A DNA stretch of 64,000 nucleotides from Arthrobacter sp. ERGS1:01. GTDB lineage: Bacteria > Actinomycetota > Actinomycetes > Actinomycetales > Micrococcaceae. The notes under the pieces were generated by a model that saw nothing but the letters and a program-made list of their open reading frames with translations, had not been told where the DNA came from and did no database searches. Shown in pieces: positions 1-7,871 of the stretch (the first letter of the stretch is position 1; each line of letters begins with the position of its first letter). The stretch lies in contig NZ_CP012477.1 of the NCBI RefSeq assembly GCF_001281315.1, forward strand, positions 62,001 to 126,000, in the 5' to 3' direction. Made by a program: the position numbers and the translations under genes.

Positions 1-774
1 TGCATCGTGGATGCCATGTATCCACGCACGGCACGCGCCACGGTGGCCATCCTGGAACGGTTGGGACACGAGGTGGTCTTCCCCTCCGGACAGGCCTGCT
101 GCGGGCAGATGCACGTCAATTCCGGCTACTTCAAAGAGGCCCTGCCGGTGGTGGCAAACCACGTGAAGGCGTTCGACACCGAGGACTACGACGTCGCCGT
201 GGCACCCTCCGGATCCTGCGTCGCCAGCGTCAAGCACCAGCATGAGATGGTGGCCCGGCGCTGCGGTGACGCCGCGCTGGAAGCCCGGGCCGCCGTCGTC
301 GGCGCCAAAACCTACGAACTCTCCCAACTCCTGACCGACGTCCTGGGCGTTACGGATGCCGCGGAGCAGCTGGGATCGCACTTCCCGCACAAGGTCACCT
401 ACCACCCCAGCTGCCACGGCATGCGGCTGCTCAAACTGGGGGACCGGCAGCTGGACCTCCTCAAATCCGTGGGCGGCATCGAGATGGTGGAGCTGCCCGA
501 GGCTGAGCAGTGCTGCGGCTTTGGCGGCACGTTCTCCATGAAGAACGCGGACGTTTCAAGCGCCATGATGGCTGACAAGGCCGCCAATATTTGCGGCACG
601 GGCGCCGAACTGTGCGCGGGCGGCGACGCCAGCTGCCTCATGCACATTGGCGGCGGACTCTCCCGGCAGGGCAGCGGGGTGGGCACCATGCACTTTGCCG
701 AGATCCTGGCCAGCACGCTCGAAAACCCGGCCACTGTCCCCGGTAACGTCCAACTGGCGGGGAGCAAACGATGA
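1..774 (+). CDS. lutA: LutA, (Fe-S)-binding lactate oxidation subunit (5' truncated by window edge)
   Basis: Subunit of the LutABC system that oxidises L-lactate to pyruvate. The reading frame is open to the left edge, and the first residues seen (Cys-Ile-Val-Asp-Ala-Met-Tyr-Pro) match the part of LutA that lies a few residues after its usual start, so only a short N-terminal piece is missing. Two cysteine-rich CCG signatures are visible, Cys-Cys-Gly at nt 97-105 and Cys-Cys-Gly-Phe-Gly-Gly at about nt 511-528; such pairs bind an iron-sulfur cluster in this family (related to GlpC and heterodisulfide reductase subunit B). The stop overlaps the lutB start by 4 bp (ATGA), so the two are translationally coupled. 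Any operon promoter and regulator would lie to the left, outside the window. Confidence 0.93.
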   Translation, partial: CIVDAMYPRTARATVAILERLGHEVVFPSGQACCGQMHVNSGYFKEALPVVANHVKAFDTEDYDVAVAPSGSCVASVKHQHEMVARRCGDAALEARAAVVGAKTYELSQLLTDVLGVTDAAEQLGSHFPHKVTYHPSCHGMRLLKLGDRQLDLLKSVGGIEMVELPEAEQCCGFGGTFSMKNADVSSAMMADKAANICGTGAELCAGGDASCLMHIGGGLSRQGSGVGTMHFAEILASTLENPATVPGNVQLAGSKR

Positions 775-2306
775 GCAACACGTTCCTGGGCATGCCCACA
801 CTGCCCGTTTTTGGCCACGGAAACCTGAACGCCACGGAGAAATTCCCGAAGGCCGCGCACCGCGAACTCGGCGATGCGCAGCTGCGCGCCAACCTGGGCC
901 ACGCCACGCACACCATCCGCGACAAACGCTTGAAGGTGGTGGCCGAACTTCCCGACTGGGAGGACATGCGTGACGCCGGCAGCGCCATCAAGAACGCCAC
1001 GATGGCCCGGCTGCCCGCACTGTTGGAGCAGTTCGAGGCCAACTTCACGGCCCGCGGCGGGATCATCCACTGGGCCCGCGACGCGCAGGAAGCCAACGAG
1101 ATCGTCACCGGACTGATCCGGGCGACCGGCGAAACCGAGGTGGTCAAGGTCAAGTCCATGGCCACCCAGGAGATCGGCCTGAACGAATACCTTGAGGAAC
1201 AAGGGATCGCGGCCTTTGAAACGGACCTGGCCGAGCTCATCGTCCAGCTTGACCACGACAAGCCCAGCCACATCCTGGTCCCCGCGATCCACAAGAACCG
1301 CCGCCAGATCCGGGAGATCTTCCTGCGCGAGATGGCCGACGTGGACCCCGCCCTGACCGACGAACCCGCCCGGTTGGCCGAGGCCGCCCGCAAGCACCTG
1401 CGCAAGAAGTTCCTGACCGCCAAGGTGGCCGTCTCCGGCGCCAACTTTGGCCTGGCCGACACCGGCACGCTGACGGTGGTGGAATCCGAGGGCAACGGCC
1501 GCATGTGCCTGACCCTGCCGGAAACCCTCATCACGGTCATGGGCATTGAAAAACTGTTGCCGTCTTTTGCGGACCTGGAGGTGTTCATGCAACTTCTGCC
1601 GCGCTCGTCCACGGGCGAGCGGATGAACCCGTACACGTCCCTGTGGACCGGCGTGACCCCCGGCGACGGGCCGCAGAACGTGCACCTGGTGCTGCTGGAC
1701 AACGGCCGCAGCGCCGCCCTCGCGGACGAGATGGGCCGCACCGCACTGAACTGCATCCGCTGCAGCGCCTGCATGAACGTCTGCCCCGTCTACGAGCGCA
1801 CTGGCGGCCACGCCTACGGCTCCACCTACCCGGGCCCCATCGGCGCCATCCTGTCCCCGCTGCTGACGGGCATCAAGAGCGAGGAAAACAGTTCCCTGCC
1901 GTACGCCTCGTCGCTGTGCGGGGCCTGCTACGACGCCTGCCCCGTCAAGATCAACATCCCCGAAATCCTGGTGCACCTGCGCGGGGAGGACGTCGACTCC
2001 AAGCGCGCCAAGATCAAGGTGCCCTCGCAGATGGACCTCATGATGAAGGGGGCGCAGTGGGCATTCTCCGACGGCGCCCACCTGAACCTGTTGGAGAAGG
2101 GCCTGCCGCTGGGCAAGCTCGCCGCCGGCCGGGACAAGGTCATCAAGAAACTGCCCGGGATCGCCGCCGGCTGGACGCAATCCCGGGACATTCCGGCCCC
2201 GCCCACCCAGTCGTTCCGCCAATGGTGGGACAAGGAGCATGTGGCCCCGGCTGCCGTCGAGCGTTCACAAGACGGGTCACGAAACACTGAAGGAGAACAG
2301 GCATGA
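771..2306 (+). CDS. lutB: LutB, ferredoxin-type iron-sulfur lactate utilization protein
   Basis: Protein of 511 aa, slightly longer than common LutB proteins. The N-terminal two thirds is a LUD-type domain. Two ferredoxin-like Cys clusters follow: CIRCSACMNVCPVY beginning near residue 328 and CGACYDACPVKINIP near residue 382, expected to hold two [4Fe-4S] clusters for electron transfer from lactate. The ATG at 771 overlaps the lutA stop and the 3' end overlaps lutC by 4 bp, giving a compact three-gene operon. Assignment is firm from the domain pair and gene order; the direct electron acceptor cannot be told from sequence. Confidence 0.95.
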   Translation: MSNTFLGMPTLPVFGHGNLNATEKFPKAAHRELGDAQLRANLGHATHTIRDKRLKVVAELPDWEDMRDAGSAIKNATMARLPALLEQFEANFTARGGIIHWARDAQEANEIVTGLIRATGETEVVKVKSMATQEIGLNEYLEEQGIAAFETDLAELIVQLDHDKPSHILVPAIHKNRRQIREIFLREMADVDPALTDEPARLAEAARKHLRKKFLTAKVAVSGANFGLADTGTLTVVESEGNGRMCLTLPETLITVMGIEKLLPSFADLEVFMQLLPRSSTGERMNPYTSLWTGVTPGDGPQNVHLVLLDNGRSAALADEMGRTALNCIRCSACMNVCPVYERTGGHAYGSTYPGPIGAILSPLLTGIKSEENSSLPYASSLCGACYDACPVKINIPEILVHLRGEDVDSKRAKIKVPSQMDLMMKGAQWAFSDGAHLNLLEKGLPLGKLAAGRDKVIKKLPGIAAGWTQSRDIPAPPTQSFRQWWDKEHVAPAAVERSQDGSRNTEGEQA

Positions 2307-2938
2307 GCGCCCGCGACGACGTGCTGAACCGGATCAAGTCGGCCCTGCGCGACTCCCCGGCCGCCCCGGAGATTCCGCGCAACTACCGGCTCGTTTCGAC
2401 CATGACGGCTGCACAACGCCTGGAACAGCTCGTGGACCGGCTGGTGGACTACAAGGCGAACGTGTTTGTGGTGCCGGCCGCCGAGGCGCCCGCCAAACTG
2501 GCCGAACTGCTGGACGGTGCGGCCTCGATTGTGGTGCCGCACGGACTGCCCGCCGAGTATCTGCAGCTGTTGAAGAACGACGCCGGGTCCCCTGCCGTCC
2601 AGGTCGACTCGCCCGAGCGGCGCCTCACCGTCGACGAACTCGACGCCGTGGACGCCGTGGTGACGGGCGCCGCCGTCGCCGTGGCCGAAACCGGCACGAT
2701 CATGCTCGACGGCAGCCCGTCGCAGGGCCGGCGCGTGATCTCCTTGGTTCCCGACCGGCATGTGTGCCTGCTGCGCGCCGCGGACATCGTGGAGGTTCTG
2801 CCCGAGGCGATCGCACGGCTTGATCCGGCCAGCCCGCAGACCTGGATCAGCGGACCCAGCGCTACGAGCGACATCGAGCTGGAACGCGTTGAAGGCGTCC
2901 ACGGCCCGCGCACCCTGGACGTGCTGATCCTGAGCTAG
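2303..2938 (+). CDS. lutC: LutC, LUD-domain lactate utilization protein
   Basis: Third gene of the lactate operon, 211 aa, the normal size for LutC. It is a single LUD domain with the conserved Thr-Gly-Ala/Glu-Thr-Gly-Thr region (VVTGAAVAVAETGTIML) and the C-terminal SATSDIELERVEGVHGP segment typical of LutC/YkgG. It starts at ATG 2303 inside the end of lutB, preceded by a strong GAAGGAGA ribosome-binding site, and ends just before a long hairpin that probably terminates the operon. LutC has no cofactor motif of its own and acts with LutAB. Confidence 0.95.
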   Translation: MSARDDVLNRIKSALRDSPAAPEIPRNYRLVSTMTAAQRLEQLVDRLVDYKANVFVVPAAEAPAKLAELLDGAASIVVPHGLPAEYLQLLKNDAGSPAVQVDSPERRLTVDELDAVDAVVTGAAVAVAETGTIMLDGSPSQGRRVISLVPDRHVCLLRAADIVEVLPEAIARLDPASPQTWISGPSATSDIELERVEGVHGPRTLDVLILS

Positions 2939-2945
2939 CCTCCGT

Positions 2946-3004
2946 CCGTTGAGGGGCCAGATAATCCCCAACCCCAGGTTGAGGATTATCTGGCCCCTCA
3001 ACGG
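2946..3004. terminator. Long-stem hairpin after lutC
   Basis: Inverted repeat with 26-nt arms (one mismatch) around a 7-nt loop; left arm begins CCGTTGAGGGGCCAG and the right arm ends CTGGCCCCTCAACGG. It lies 8 bp after the lutC stop and before the next gene, so it likely ends the lut transcript. There is no T-tract. It resembles three other very long hairpins in the window. Confidence 0.75.
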
Positions 3005-3049
3005 CCTGGCGGGGTTCCCAAGCGGAGGCTGCGGTGGAAGCATGGCGGC

Positions 3050-3559
3050 ATGAAGTCTTCAGAGCTGTTGATCGACGCTTTTGGCCGGATCGAGCACATC
3101 GTGGGCGGTGTGCTCGACGGAATAGAGCCGGACAAACTCAATTGGCGCCCCGGCGGCACGGGCAACTCGATCGCCTGGCTGCTGTGGCACCTGTGCCGGG
3201 CCCAGGACGAGCAAATCGCCCAGGCGGCCGGCGTCGAATCCATCTGGACGGCCGGCGCCTACGCCGAAAAGTTCGGCTTTGCCCTGGACGCCGCCGACAC
3301 CGGCTACGGCCACGACTCCGGGCAGGTGGACGCCGTGCACCTTGACTCGACCGGGGTGCTGGGCGATTACCACCGCGCCGTCATGGCCGCGAGCCTCGCC
3401 TATGTGGGCGGGCTGGTCGACGCGGACCTGGACAGGATCGTGGACCGCCGCTGGAACCCGCCCGTCACGCTGGGCGTGCGGCTCATCAGCATCCTGGATG
3501 ACTGCGTCCAGCACGCCGGGCAGGCCGCGTACATCAAGGGCCTGCCGCTGCCGGCCTGA
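3050..3559 (+). CDS. DinB / mycothiol-dependent maleylpyruvate isomerase-like protein (DUF664 type)
   Basis: Protein of 169 aa with the four-helix DinB/MDMPI fold signature. The region WLLWHLCRAQDEQ near residues 40-55 and the C-terminal HAGQAAYIKGL carry two of the three histidines that normally bind a metal; a third candidate is in DYHRAV near residue 108. Actinobacterial members are often thiol (mycothiol)-S-transferases or isomerases, but the substrate is unknown here. It stands alone between two long hairpins, so it is probably monocistronic. The start ATG 3050 fits the family N-terminus; the ribosome-binding site (GGAAG) is weak. Confidence 0.75.
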   Translation: MKSSELLIDAFGRIEHIVGGVLDGIEPDKLNWRPGGTGNSIAWLLWHLCRAQDEQIAQAAGVESIWTAGAYAEKFGFALDAADTGYGHDSGQVDAVHLDSTGVLGDYHRAVMAASLAYVGGLVDADLDRIVDRRWNPPVTLGVRLISILDDCVQHAGQAAYIKGLPLPA

Positions 3560-3564
3560 CCGCG

Positions 3565-3624
3565 GGGGGCCGTTGTGGTGATCCGAGCCCGGCCGGCCGG
3601 CGTCGGATCACCACAACAGCCCCC
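3565..3624. terminator. Long-stem hairpin between convergent genes
   Basis: Arms of 22 nt at 3565-3586 and 3603-3624 pair with one mismatch around a 16-nt GC-only, self-complementary loop. It separates the rightward DinB-like gene from the leftward MFS gene, so it could terminate both. It has the same architecture as the hairpins at 2946, 41577 and 44146. Confidence 0.7.
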
Positions 3625-3699
3625 GGAGCGCCGAATCCCGTCCGGATCGGCGTCTAGTGACCACGTCGGCCCCCGATTGTCTGCCCGGAAGGGGCAAGA

Positions 3700-5157
3700 C
3701 TAGACGCGGGCAGCTTCCTGGGCGCCCGCCGTCGTGCCGGCCGGCGCGGCACCGGCTTGGGTTCCCCGGACCGGGATCAACGCGGCCAGCACGGCGGACA
3801 ACACCGCCGCGGCGATGGCGATCGTGAACGTGACGCGGAAGGCGCCGATGGTGGGCAGTGCGACCGGTCCCAGCTGCATGGTCATCGAGGCCAGCACTAC
3901 GCTCATGACGGCGGCCGAGGTGGACGTGCCGATGGCGCGCATCAGCGAGTTGAGTCCGTTGGCGGCCGCGGTTTCCGTGATCGGCACGGCGCCCATGATG
4001 AGCGCCGGCATGGCCGCAAAGGCCAGGCCGACGCCGGCGCTGATCACCATGGAGGAGACCACCAGCTGCCACACCTGGTTGTTGAGCAGCAGCGCCACCA
4101 CATAGCCGGCCGCGATCACCAGGGCGCCGGAAATCAAGGTGACCTTGGGGCCCTTGCGGGCGGAAAGCCGTGCGGAGACGGGGGAGAGCGCCATCATGAC
4201 CAGACCGCCGGGTGCCAGCGCCAGGCCGGCGTGGAGCATGGACTGGTTGAGGCCGTAGCCGGTGGCGGCGGGGGCCATGAGCAGCTGCGGGAAGATCAGC
4301 GACATCCCGTACATGGCGAAACCGATCATGATGGAGGCCAGGTTCGTGAACAGCACCCGCGGACGGGCTGAGACGCGCAGATCGACCAGCGGCGACTTCA
4401 CCCGAAGCTCATACGCGCCCCATGCCAGCAGCGTGATCACGGACAGGGCAAACAAGCCGATGGTCAGCGGGCTGTCCCAACCCCAGGCCGAGCCCTTCGT
4501 GATGGGCAGCAGCAAGGCCACCAGGCCCACGGCCAAGCCCGCAGCACCGACGCCGTCGAACTTGGCGGGCGTGCGGACGGCGGATTCGGGCAGTGCCACC
4601 GACACCAGCACGGCGCACAGCACGCCCAGGGCCGCGGACGCCCAAAACAGCATGTGCCAGTTGAAGTTCTGGGCGATGAAAGCGGCCAGCGGCAGGCCCA
4701 CGGCTCCGCCAACGCCCATCGTGGCGCTCATGGTCGCAACGGCCGTGCCAACCTGCTTGGGCGGGAGCAGGTCGCGCATGATGCTGATGCCCAGCGGGAT
4801 GGCGCCCATGGCCAGGCCCTGCATGGCCCGGCCGACGACGACGATTCCCAGGCTCTCGCCGACGGCGCACAGCACGGAGCCGGCCACGAGTGCGGCCAGG
4901 CTCAGCAGCAGGATGCGGCGCTTGCCGAACATGTCGCCCAACCGTCCGCCGATGGGCGTGATGACGGCGCCGGCCAGGAGGGTTGCCGTGATGGCCCAGG
5001 AGGCGTCGGCGGCGGAGGCGTTGAGCAGCTTGGGCAGTTCCGGGATGAGCGGAATGATCAGCGTCTGCATGAGTGAGACCACGATCCCGCAGAACGCCAG
5101 GGTGGTGATCACCAGCTTCGCCGAGGGTGTGCGGGCGGGCGTGGCGGTGGGGGACAC
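3700..5157 (-). CDS. MFS drug-exporter-type transporter (DHA2-like)
   Basis: Integral membrane protein of 485 aa with many hydrophobic segments, in the range of DHA2/EmrB-QacA type proton-driven exporters. The MFS motif A is visible as GGRLGDMFGKRR near residues 70-82 and a motif-C-like glycine-rich segment (SATMGVGGAVGLPLAA) near residues 140-160. It starts at GTG 5157 with AGGAG 5 bp upstream. It is divergent from a MarR-type repressor, with a perfect palindrome between them; that arrangement is typical of efflux pumps induced by their own substrate. The substrate cannot be read from sequence. Confidence 0.85.
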   Translation of the reverse strand: MSPTATPARTPSAKLVITTLAFCGIVVSLMQTLIIPLIPELPKLLNASAADASWAITATLLAGAVITPIGGRLGDMFGKRRILLLSLAALVAGSVLCAVGESLGIVVVGRAMQGLAMGAIPLGISIMRDLLPPKQVGTAVATMSATMGVGGAVGLPLAAFIAQNFNWHMLFWASAALGVLCAVLVSVALPESAVRTPAKFDGVGAAGLAVGLVALLLPITKGSAWGWDSPLTIGLFALSVITLLAWGAYELRVKSPLVDLRVSARPRVLFTNLASIMIGFAMYGMSLIFPQLLMAPAATGYGLNQSMLHAGLALAPGGLVMMALSPVSARLSARKGPKVTLISGALVIAAGYVVALLLNNQVWQLVVSSMVISAGVGLAFAAMPALIMGAVPITETAAANGLNSLMRAIGTSTSAAVMSVVLASMTMQLGPVALPTIGAFRVTFTIAIAAAVLSAVLAALIPVRGTQAGAAPAGTTAGAQEAARV

Positions 5158-5185
5158 GATGCTCCTAAAGACTTGCCAGTGAAAG

Positions 5186-5222
5186 TTTATGTATGATGCA
5201 ACTAATATGCATCATACATAAA
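5186..5222. promoter_or_regulatory. Palindromic operator between MFS exporter and MarR gene
   Basis: Perfect inverted repeat: 15-bp arms (TTTATGTATGATGCA and its complement) separated by 7 bp (ACTAATA). It is AT-rich in a GC-rich background and lies in the short gap between divergent genes. MarR proteins bind such palindromes as dimers, so this is the likely shared operator. Confidence 0.85.
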
Positions 5223-5240
5223 GGCGGGGAAGCGAAGATC

Positions 5241-5696
5241 GTGCTACACAACAATTCGGTGGTCGGCCAGCTCGAATATGAGCTGATGCTGCTCTCCCGC
5301 TATCACTTGCGCCCGCACCACAGCAAGGAGATCGTGCTTGACCGCTCGGCCGTGGTGATGCTGAGCCGGCTGGAAAACGTGCCGCCCATGACGTTGAAGG
5401 AGCTCTCCGCGGCATTGCGCCTCGACGCCTCGACCGTGCACCGCCAGGTCGCGGCCCTGCTGCGCCACGAATACGTTTGCTATGCGCCGGGCGACGGCGG
5501 CGAGGTGGCGCGCCGCGTCACGCCCACCGCCGCCGGAAGAGCCGCCCTCCTGGATACCCGCGCAATCTTTGAAGAGGGGATCGGACGCGTCGTGGCGGAC
5601 TGGCCCGCCACTCAACAAGGGCAGCTGCGCGATTTGCTGCGGGCCTTCAACGAGGACATTGAGCGGCTTGAGGGCAACGCCTGGCCCCGCCCCTAG
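5241..5696 (+). CDS. MarR-family transcriptional regulator
   Basis: Winged-helix repressor of about 151 aa. The segment MTLKELSAALRLDASTVHRQVAALLRHEYV (residues ~50-80) is the recognition-helix region and GDGGEVARRVTPTAAGRAAL is the wing. A longer frame opens at ATG 5193, but that codon lies inside the 37-bp operator palindrome; GTG 5241 follows a good GGGGAAG ribosome-binding site and gives a normal MarR length, so it is preferred. It is expected to repress itself and the divergent MFS pump. Its 3' end overlaps the convergent dioxygenase gene by 4 bp. Confidence 0.85.
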   Translation: MLHNNSVVGQLEYELMLLSRYHLRPHHSKEIVLDRSAVVMLSRLENVPPMTLKELSAALRLDASTVHRQVAALLRHEYVCYAPGDGGEVARRVTPTAAGRAALLDTRAIFEEGIGRVVADWPATQQGQLRDLLRAFNEDIERLEGNAWPRP

Positions 5697-6544
5697 AGGC
5701 CGTCGTCGAAGTTCCAGTGTTCCTGCCAGCGCCAGTCGATGGGCTCGCTCTGGCGTTGGTACCGGATGTCCGTGGACAGGCGCACCCTGTTGGCGGGGTC
5801 CACGTTGTCCGTTGAGGCATGGACGATGTGCGCCGAGTGCACCATGACGTCGCCCGCCTCGTAGTCGGTGACTAGCCAGCGTGTGTCGTGCTGCTCGGCC
5901 AAGCCGGGGAGATCGGCCGTAATGGAGGCTGCGGGCCGGGCCAGGGTGCCTTCGCGTTCCTGCGCCATGACCCAGTGGTGGCTGTTTTCCAGGTAGGCCA
6001 GGCCGCCGCGGTCCAGGGGGCAGTCGCCGAGCGGGATCCACATGGACAGCACGCGGTCGCTGCCCCCGCGCAGGTACACGAGGTCGTAGTGGGCCTGCGT
6101 GGCCGTGCCGATGCCGGCCTCGCCGGGCTTGGTGTGCCGGATGATCTTGCGCCGGTGCAGGTGGACGTCATCCTGCAGGAACCAGGCGAACCAGCCGGCG
6201 ATGGCCGGATGCGCGCACAGTTGTTGGTACTCCGCACCGGGGACGATTTCACCAAACAGGGCCTCCCGCATCACCGCCCGGTCCACGGGCCCGGGGGAGC
6301 CGATGCCGTCACGCGGATCCGTGCCCGGGGCAGTGACGTTCGCGTCCTTGAGCCGGTCAAAGTAGTAGCCGCGGAAGTCGTTGACGGTGTCCGGGTTCAA
6401 GTGTCCCTTCAAATACAGGTAGCCGTCCCGGCGCAGGCGGTCCCACAGGGCGTCGCGGTCCTGGCGTTCGTGCTCCGGCACCGCTGCCAACGCCCCGAGC
6501 CGGCGTTCGGATTCGTCAAGCACATACCCGTTTGAGGTGATCAT
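5693..6544 (-). CDS. Phytanoyl-CoA dioxygenase (PhyH) family protein
   Basis: Putative Fe(II)/2-oxoglutarate-dependent oxygenase of 283 aa. The metal triad is visible: HYD in QAHYDLVYLRGG and the distal His in GDVMVHSAHIVHAS, followed by an Arg (RVRLSTDIRY) that normally holds 2-oxoglutarate. The frame stays open further upstream, but ATG 6544 (Met-Ile-Thr-Ser-Asn-Gly) is chosen because earlier starts would run through the divergent AraC gene and its operator. The substrate is unknown; PhyH proteins act on small hydroxylatable metabolites. Probably controlled by the adjacent AraC regulator. Confidence 0.82.
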   Translation of the reverse strand: MITSNGYVLDESERRLGALAAVPEHERQDRDALWDRLRRDGYLYLKGHLNPDTVNDFRGYYFDRLKDANVTAPGTDPRDGIGSPGPVDRAVMREALFGEIVPGAEYQQLCAHPAIAGWFAWFLQDDVHLHRRKIIRHTKPGEAGIGTATQAHYDLVYLRGGSDRVLSMWIPLGDCPLDRGGLAYLENSHHWVMAQEREGTLARPAASITADLPGLAEQHDTRWLVTDYEAGDVMVHSAHIVHASTDNVDPANRVRLSTDIRYQRQSEPIDWRWQEHWNFDDGL

Positions 6545-6579
6545 GGCACCAGTCTGCCGAAACCGTGGCGCAATTCCCA

Positions 6580-6615
6580 TGGACTTCGCTATCCTGTACT
6601 TGGACTTTTCTATGC
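6580..6615. promoter_or_regulatory. Direct-repeat operator for the AraC-type regulator
   Basis: Two direct copies of TGGACTT-NN-CTAT-N-C at 6580-6594 and 6601-6615, identical at 12 of 15 positions and exactly 21 bp apart (two helical turns). AraC proteins typically bind direct half-sites at this spacing. The site lies between the divergent phyH-like and araC-like starts. Confidence 0.7.
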
Positions 6616-6629
6616 CGTGAGGAGCGTCG

Positions 6630-7448
6630 ATGGAAGCCTGGGCCAAATACCGCGGGGCGGCGCATCCCCTGAGCAGCCTCGGCATGGCCTGCGTGGGCGC
6701 AGGCGAACAGGAGGGGCCGCTCCCACCCTTCTCCCGGCGGGTCCTGGACGTGCACGCACTGGTGCTGGTCTCCCGCGGAAACGGACGCCTCCACTATGGC
6801 GGCAAGCCCTACGCGGTGCGGGCGCCGGCCCTGATTTGGATTTTTCCCGGCATGGAGCACGGCTATGGTCCGGACGCGGGTGGGTGGCGTGAGCACTGGG
6901 TGCTGTTCACCGGGACGGGGGCCCGGGCCTTTGAGGAAATGGGCGCCTTCAGCCGTGACACGCCCCTGGTACAGGCTGCTGGGCGGCTCCCCCTGGAGCA
7001 CTTTGCGCCGTTGCGTGCGGCCCTGGCGGAAGCCGGGCCGCACGGCGATCTTGCCGCCTCCGCGATCGTGCAACAGCTCCTGGTCGATGCGGGCCGGCAC
7101 GGAAACCGGCCGCCGCAGGACGGTGCGGACGACGTCGTCGCCCGGCTGCGCGAAATTGCCTGCCTGCCGCTGAGCCTGAGCGGCCAGGCCGCGCGGCTGG
7201 GGCACACGGCGTCGTCCCTGCGCCAGCTTGTCCAGGGGGTGGCTGGGCAGGGGCCCAAGGAACTGGTCCTGGCGATCCGGCTGTCCCGGGCGCAAGACCT
7301 GCTGGCCGGCACCGACCACCCCGTGGAAAGGGTGGCGCGCATGGTGGGCTACGACGACGCCGCCTACTTCAGCCGGTTGTTTAGGGCGAAAGTGGGTCTG
7401 GCCCCGTCGAAATTCCGGCTGGCACACCGGCGCACGGGCCCCGCCTAG
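6630..7448 (+). CDS. AraC-family transcriptional regulator
   Basis: Regulator of 272 aa. The N-terminal half is a cupin-like sensor (RGNGRLHYGGKPYAVRAPALIWIFPGMEHGY, residues ~55-85) of the kind that binds sugars or small ligands. The C-terminal ~100 aa carry two helix-turn-helix motifs: LSLSGQAARLGHTASSLRQLV and the signature PVERVARMVGYDDAAYFSRLFRAKVGLAPSKFR. GAGGAG precedes ATG 6630 by 6 bp. It is divergent from the dioxygenase gene and is its likely activator through the direct repeats between them. Confidence 0.88.
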   Translation: MEAWAKYRGAAHPLSSLGMACVGAGEQEGPLPPFSRRVLDVHALVLVSRGNGRLHYGGKPYAVRAPALIWIFPGMEHGYGPDAGGWREHWVLFTGTGARAFEEMGAFSRDTPLVQAAGRLPLEHFAPLRAALAEAGPHGDLAASAIVQQLLVDAGRHGNRPPQDGADDVVARLREIACLPLSLSGQAARLGHTASSLRQLVQGVAGQGPKELVLAIRLSRAQDLLAGTDHPVERVARMVGYDDAAYFSRLFRAKVGLAPSKFRLAHRRTGPA

Positions 7449-7470
7449 CTCGACCGCCGGTGGTCGAGCT
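7447..7470. terminator. Bidirectional hairpin between araC-like gene and fliW
   Basis: Perfect 9-bp stem (AGCTCGACC / GGTCGAGCT) with a 6-nt loop, between the rightward regulator stop and the leftward fliW stop at 7485. Confidence 0.6.
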
Positions 7471-7484
7471 GGTCGGGACCCGGC

Positions 7485-7871
7485 TTAGGCGGCGCGGGCC
7501 AGGGGGTGGCGCAGCGGCCAGTCGGTGCCCTCCAGAATGACCTGCGCGCAGGCGCCGGTGGCGGCATTGACCACGATCGGCGCCGCAAGGTTCACGGTGC
7601 TCTGCACGCCCGGGCTTACGACCACCAGAACCACCGCCGACTCGGCGTCGGCACCAATCCCGGCAAACACGCCGGAGGGAATCCGTGGCGTGTAGTGCGG
7701 AAGGTACAGCGCGGCGTCAAGGACATACAACCGTGCGGCCCCGTTGGCCGCCGTCAGCGAAAACAGTCCGGCCGTGGCGTCGACGCCGGCCAGCGCAAAG
7801 TCCACCTCGGGTTCCAGCCCGGGGGGAGCGGCCGTGAAGCGCAGCGCGCCGGATTCCAGTGCCGCGCTCAT
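7485..7871 (-). CDS. fliW: FliW, flagellar assembly factor
   Basis: Protein of 128 aa. The start (LRFTAAPPGLEPEVDFALAGV) and the middle (ARLYVLDAALYLPHYTPRIP) follow the FliW pattern of an early Pro-Pro-Gly-Leu and a conserved P-x-x-Y segment. In Bacillus, FliW binds either flagellin or the RNA-binding repressor CsrA, releasing flagellin translation once cytoplasmic flagellin has been exported. It is the last gene of the leftward flgN-flgK-flgL-fliW unit, with an ATGA overlap to flgL. csrA lies at the far end of the same island and the flagellin leader carries CsrA-like sites, so the partners are all present. Confidence 0.85.
   Translation of the reverse strand: MSAALESGALRFTAAPPGLEPEVDFALAGVDATAGLFSLTAANGAARLYVLDAALYLPHYTPRIPSGVFAGIGADAESAVVLVVVSPGVQSTVNLAAPIVVNAATGACAQVILEGTDWPLRHPLARAA

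Noticed and set aside
399..2240. 613-codon open frame on the minus strand opposite lutA/lutB
   Set aside because: Shadow frame typical of GC-rich DNA; the plus strand encodes clear LutA and LutB with conserved Cys motifs.
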